9,622 bases of DNA from positions 1 to 9,622 of the forward strand of contig CABSLJ010000090.1 of the NCBI GenBank assembly GCA_902478455.1, written 5' to 3'. The position numbers and the translations under genes are program-made. The notes beneath the pieces are model-generated. The model was not told the DNA's origin. It did no database searches and saw only the letters and a program-made list of their open reading frames with translations. This DNA comes from an uncultured Oscillospiraceae bacterium. Lineage in GTDB: Bacteria; Bacillota; Clostridia; Oscillospirales; Acutalibacteraceae. This document shows positions 7,188 through 9,622 of the stretch, in pieces (the stretch's first letter is position 1; each line of letters opens with the position of its first letter).

Positions 7188-7196
7188 TGCTATAAT
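7188..7196 (+). promoter_or_regulatory. Extended -10 promoter for the ABC importer operon
   Basis: TGCTATAAT (7188-7196) is a perfect extended -10 element (TGn plus the TATAAT consensus). At the expected -35 position (about 7168-7173) there is only the T-run of the preceding terminator, so no good -35 box exists. Extended -10 promoters with a poor -35 often depend on an activator. That would suit the AraC-type regulator encoded just upstream, but this is inference. Transcription should start near 7203, giving a leader of about 180 nt. Confidence 0.75.
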
Positions 7197-7202
7197 AGAG
7201 TC

Positions 7203-7383
7203 AACAACCGAGGCCGCGTCAAATCGCAAATCAGTCCATGGAGCAAAGCCCGCATGGAAAGGGGCTGTCTTTTCCTTTCCCGCCAGACCTTGTCCTCGTT
7301 ACGGCCATGGCGGCTAAAACCCTCCCCGGTATGCGTCTTTCCTCCCCGGACACACGGCCTCTAAAAAGAGAGGGAGTGTACTT
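7203..7383 (+). promoter_or_regulatory. Long untranslated leader of the binding-protein gene, with repeats
   Basis: No credible gene is present. Visible structure includes a possible hairpin GGAAAGG (7256-7262) with CCTTTCC (7274-7280). The 9-bp sequence CCTCCCCGG occurs twice, at 7321-7329 and 7341-7349, exactly 20 bp apart. The palindrome GCCATGGC is also present. The ribosome site AGGGAG (7371-7376) stands seven bases before ATG 7384. CTCCC in the second repeat could pair with GGGAG of this site, and CCTCT (7358-7362) could pair with AGAGG (7369-7373), so a translational role is conceivable. I recognise no known riboswitch class. Confidence 0.45.
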
Positions 7384-8772
7384 ATGAAAAACGGCAAGAA
7401 ATTCCTGTGTGCGCTGCTGTCCATCCTGCTCGTCGCTTCCCTGTTCACCGGCTGTTCTCAGCAGGGCTCCCAGAGCGAGAGTCCGGCCTCCCAGGGCGGT
7501 TCCCAGACGGCCTCTGAAACCGACCCCAACAAAGAGCCGGTCGTCCTCAAGCTGTGGGGCGGCGTGCCTGAGGAACGCGGACCGGCCGACGTCTGCGCGA
7601 AGTTCAACGAGGAATTCAAGGACAAGGGCATTTCGGTCCAGTACGAGCGCTTTGTCAACGATGAATCGGGCAACCTCAAGCTCAACACGGCGCTGCTTTC
7701 GGGCGAGGACGTCGATCTGTTCATCTCCTACAGCGTGCCCGACTATGTCAAGCGCGTGGAATCGGGCATGGCGGTCGACCTGACCCCCTACCTTGAGCGC
7801 GACAGCTTCAGCATGGAGGAAAACTTCGGCTCCATGGCCGAAGCTTACTATGCCGACGGCAAACCCTACTGCATGCCCACCTATTCCTACAAGTACTGCT
7901 TCATGATCAACAAGGACATGTTTGACGAGGCAGGCATCGAGGTTCCCACCAGCTGGACGCTCGACGAATTCCGCGAGGTCTGTAAGCAGCTGACCCAGGG
8001 AGAAGGAGCCGACAAACGCTACGGCGCCTTCATCAGCACCGATTCCCAGAAGTACTTCCCCGCCTACATTGTGGGCTCCAAGCTCGGCGGCGATTACTTC
8101 TTCAAGGACGGCGGCAAGGCAACCGCCTTTGACGACCCGACCTATGAGAGCGTGCTGACCACCTTTGTGGACATGATGCTCAAGGACCAGACTCTGGTTC
8201 CCCACACCGACATCATCACAGAGAAGCTTTCAGCCATCAACCTCTTTGTGCAGGGTAAGGTCGCCATTATCGACGCCTACTGGTCCATCCGCGATCTGCG
8301 CGACCTCGAGGCCTATCCGCATGATTTTGTGACCGCCTTTGTTCCCATGCCCACCGCGGAGGAGATGTCCCGCGAAGACACCTATGTCCCCGGCGGCTTC
8401 ATGGATTACCTGAGCATCAACAGCAAGTCAAAGAATCAGGACGCGGCCTGGGAGTTCATCAAGTGGTACACCACCGAGGGCATGCTCCCCATGGTTCCCC
8501 ACGGACGCATTCCCGCCTCCTCCGCCTTTGACCCCAACCTGGTGACCGACAGCTTCTCCGAGGGCGTGGCCGAGCTCTTCGATCTGAATAGCTTCAAGGA
8601 CCAGCTGCTGACGCCTGAAAACAAGTACCAGCTCTCCACCATCACCGACAAGCTCGCCGAGGTGACCAAGATCGCCTCCGAGGAATTTGAGTTCGCCTAC
8701 GTGGGCAGCAAAACGCCCCAAGAGGCGCTCCAAAGCGCCAAGGCCCGTGGGGATGAGGTGCTGAGCAAATAA
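7384..8772 (+). CDS. Sugar ABC transporter substrate-binding lipoprotein (SBP family 1)
   Basis: A 462-residue extracellular solute-binding protein that would capture an oligosaccharide and deliver it to the permease encoded next. The start is ATG 7384 with AGGGAG seven bases before it. The signal peptide has basic KNGKK, a hydrophobic core and the lipobox LFTGC with lipidated C24. A Gln/Ser-rich tether (25 to about 48) follows. The mature part begins VVLKLWGG, with KFNEEF, LLSGEDVDLF, the lobe-crossing segment GKPYCMPTYSYKYCFMINKDMFDEAGI and VPTSWTLDEF. All of these are typical of family 1 binding proteins, and the length is ordinary. Aromatic residues abound (the YSYKYCF cluster, W541-type late Trp residues are absent but EFIKWY is present), consistent with sugar stacking. 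Substrate is not predictable from sequence alone. A hairpin after the stop likely gives this gene more product than the permease. Confidence 0.93.
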   Translation: MKNGKKFLCALLSILLVASLFTGCSQQGSQSESPASQGGSQTASETDPNKEPVVLKLWGGVPEERGPADVCAKFNEEFKDKGISVQYERFVNDESGNLKLNTALLSGEDVDLFISYSVPDYVKRVESGMAVDLTPYLERDSFSMEENFGSMAEAYYADGKPYCMPTYSYKYCFMINKDMFDEAGIEVPTSWTLDEFREVCKQLTQGEGADKRYGAFISTDSQKYFPAYIVGSKLGGDYFFKDGGKATAFDDPTYESVLTTFVDMMLKDQTLVPHTDIITEKLSAINLFVQGKVAIIDAYWSIRDLRDLEAYPHDFVTAFVPMPTAEEMSREDTYVPGGFMDYLSINSKSKNQDAAWEFIKWYTTEGMLPMVPHGRIPASSAFDPNLVTDSFSEGVAELFDLNSFKDQLLTPENKYQLSTITDKLAEVTKIASEEFEFAYVGSKTPQEALQSAKARGDEVLSK

Positions 8773-8780
8773 ACCTTCCT

Positions 8781-8817
8781 GAAACGGGGCGGCGGCATAC
8801 AGGCGCCGCCCCGTTTC
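8781..8817 (+). promoter_or_regulatory. Intercistronic 14-bp hairpin between binding-protein and permease genes
   Basis: A perfect 14-bp stem joins GAAACGGGGCGGCG (8781-8794) to its complement (8804-8817), with a nine-base loop. It starts eight bases after the TAA. What follows is CATCTCAACA, not a T-run, so full termination is unlikely. Hairpins at this place in ABC operons are known to protect the binding-protein mRNA 3' end and lower permease expression (malE-malF precedent). Confidence 0.75.
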
Positions 8818-8830
8818 CATCTCAACAACC

Positions 8831-8864
8831 CGCCCAAGGACCGGCCCTGTGGGCGAATGGGGGT
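8831..8864 (+). promoter_or_regulatory. Small hairpin and ribosome binding site before the permease gene
   Basis: CGCCCAAGG (8831-8839) can pair with CCT-G-TGGGCG (8846-8855, one bulged G), forming a second, weaker stem. Four bases later GGGGGT (8859-8864) serves as a modest ribosome site, seven bases before ATG 8872. A nearby ATG at 8867 is out of frame with the permease and overlaps the spacer. Confidence 0.4.
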
Positions 8865-8871
8865 CAATGCG

Positions 8872-9622
8872 ATGAAGAACGCAAAGCAATGGAAAACGGA
8901 TGTAAAGGGGCTCTTGTTTATCCTGCCGAGCCTGTCCGGGTTTTTACTGTTCGTGATCGTCCCGGTGGTCTTTTCCCTGGTCATCAGCTTCTGCAAATGG
9001 GACTATACCCAGGGGCTTTCGGGGATCACCTTCAACGGGGGCGTCAATTATCTCAATATGTGGAAGGACGACTGGTTCCTCGCCTCCTTCCGAAACACGC
9101 TGCTGTTTTCGGTGGGATTCGTCCCCATCACACTGGTGCTGGCGCTGCTGATCTCGGTGCTCATGGACCGCTATGTCTACAACAAGCGTTCCTGCCAGCT
9201 CTTCTTTTTTATGCCCTACATCTCCAACGTCGTGGCGGTGTCCATCGTGTGGGTCATCATGCTCTCAAGCTCAGGCCCCATCACCATGTTCATTCGCTCG
9301 CTCGGGGTGGAGAATCCGCCCAAGTGGCTGGGCAACACCTCCACCGCCCTGCCGAGCATTGTGCTGATGTCGGTGTGGCTAAACGTCGGCTACCTGATCA
9401 TGATCTATACCTCGGCGCTGCAGACCGTCCCCAAGGACCTCTACGAGGCGGCGTCCATCGACGGCGCGAACGGCTTTAAGCAGCTGTGGCACATCACCAT
9501 CCCCATGCTTCGGCCGACCACCTTCTTCCTGCTGATCACCACCATCATCAATTCCTTTAAGGTGTTCGGCCAGGTCAACATCATGACCAAGGGCGGACCG
9601 GGCAACGCGACCAGCGTGCTTG
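8872..9622 (+). CDS. Sugar ABC transporter permease, first subunit (3' end beyond window)
   Basis: The real frame starts at ATG 8872 (MKNAKQWKTDVKG) and stays open to the right edge, giving 250 full codons of an expected 290-310. It encodes an inner-membrane permease of the MalF/UgpA class of carbohydrate importers. Membrane helices are visible at about 13-39 (LLFILPSLSGFLLFVIVPVV), 76-96 and 110-131 (FFFMPYISNVVAVSIVWVIML), with later ones following. The cytoplasmic EAA loop, which contacts the ATPase, reads EAASIDGANGFKQLWHITIPMLRP from residue 192, with the conserved G198. KVFGQVNIMTKGGPGNATSVL after it is the usual late signature of this subunit. The short periplasmic loop and the absence of an extra N-terminal domain favour the UgpA/MsmF type. 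It follows the binding-protein gene by 99 bases in the same presumed operon. A second permease gene would be expected next. Confidence 0.93.
   Translation, partial: MKNAKQWKTDVKGLLFILPSLSGFLLFVIVPVVFSLVISFCKWDYTQGLSGITFNGGVNYLNMWKDDWFLASFRNTLLFSVGFVPITLVLALLISVLMDRYVYNKRSCQLFFFMPYISNVVAVSIVWVIMLSSSGPITMFIRSLGVENPPKWLGNTSTALPSIVLMSVWLNVGYLIMIYTSALQTVPKDLYEAASIDGANGFKQLWHITIPMLRPTTFFLLITTIINSFKVFGQVNIMTKGGPGNATSVL

Noticed and set aside
7173..7364. A 63-codon frame in the importer leader
   Set aside because: It would start upstream of the predicted transcription start, has no ribosome site, and its peptide has no recognisable feature.
7231..8205. A 324-codon minus-strand frame opposite the binding-protein gene
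   Set aside because: It is a codon-bias shadow crossing the importer leader. The plus strand encodes a complete lipoprotein with signal peptide and lipobox.
8889..9479. A 196-codon plus-strand frame overlapping the permease
   Set aside because: It is out of frame with the permease, which shows membrane helices and the EAA loop. The alternative product is His/Arg/Gly-rich with no family features.

Overview
The window (9.6 kb, GC-rich, strong C/G third-position preference, all genes on the + strand) looks like a chromosomal carbohydrate-use locus from a Gram-positive anaerobe of the class Clostridia. The grounds are a YesM/YesN-type two-component pair with an ATGA overlap, strong GGAGG-type ribosome binding sites, a lipobox sugar-binding lipoprotein, FIVAR repeats, and a C-terminal wall-sorting-like tail. 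A gut Oscillospiraceae/Ruminococcaceae-like host is my best guess. That is inference; no marker gene is present.

Layout. (1) Positions 1-3738 hold the 3' part of a very large surface protein whose start lies left of the window. In order it has short right-handed beta-helix coils, a second pectin-lyase-fold beta-helix carrying a D...DD motif reminiscent of glycoside hydrolase family 110, a beta-sandwich, a CBM9/DOMON-like domain, two near-identical FIVAR modules, a Ser/Pro linker, and a membrane tail preceded by EPSTG. It ends in a strong tandem-hairpin terminator (3773-3829). (2) A 361-base AT-richer spacer to the next start holds a large imperfect inverted repeat (3904-3935) and a plausible sigma-A promoter (3980-4008). 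(3) Positions 4100-5866 and 5863-7074 encode a sensor histidine kinase (TTG start) and an AraC-type response regulator, translationally coupled and followed by a terminator (7146-7174). (4) An extended -10 promoter (7188-7196) sits immediately behind that terminator and starts a roughly 180-nt leader. (5) Positions 7384-8772 encode a sugar-binding lipoprotein. A 14-bp hairpin without a T-run follows, then the first permease gene (8872 to the right edge), which is truncated by the window.

Likely logic: the surface protein binds or cleaves a glycan. The kinase senses an extracellular ligand and the regulator activates the ABC importer promoter, while the binding protein and permease take up the oligosaccharide. 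The ATPase is not in view; MsmK-type shared ATPases are common for this importer class. The substrate cannot be told from the sequence. I see no RNA gene, CRISPR array, insertion sequence or phage gene. The novelty candidates are the architecture of the surface protein, its non-canonical sorting motif, the unexplained inverted repeat at 3904-3935, and the structured leader before the binding-protein gene.
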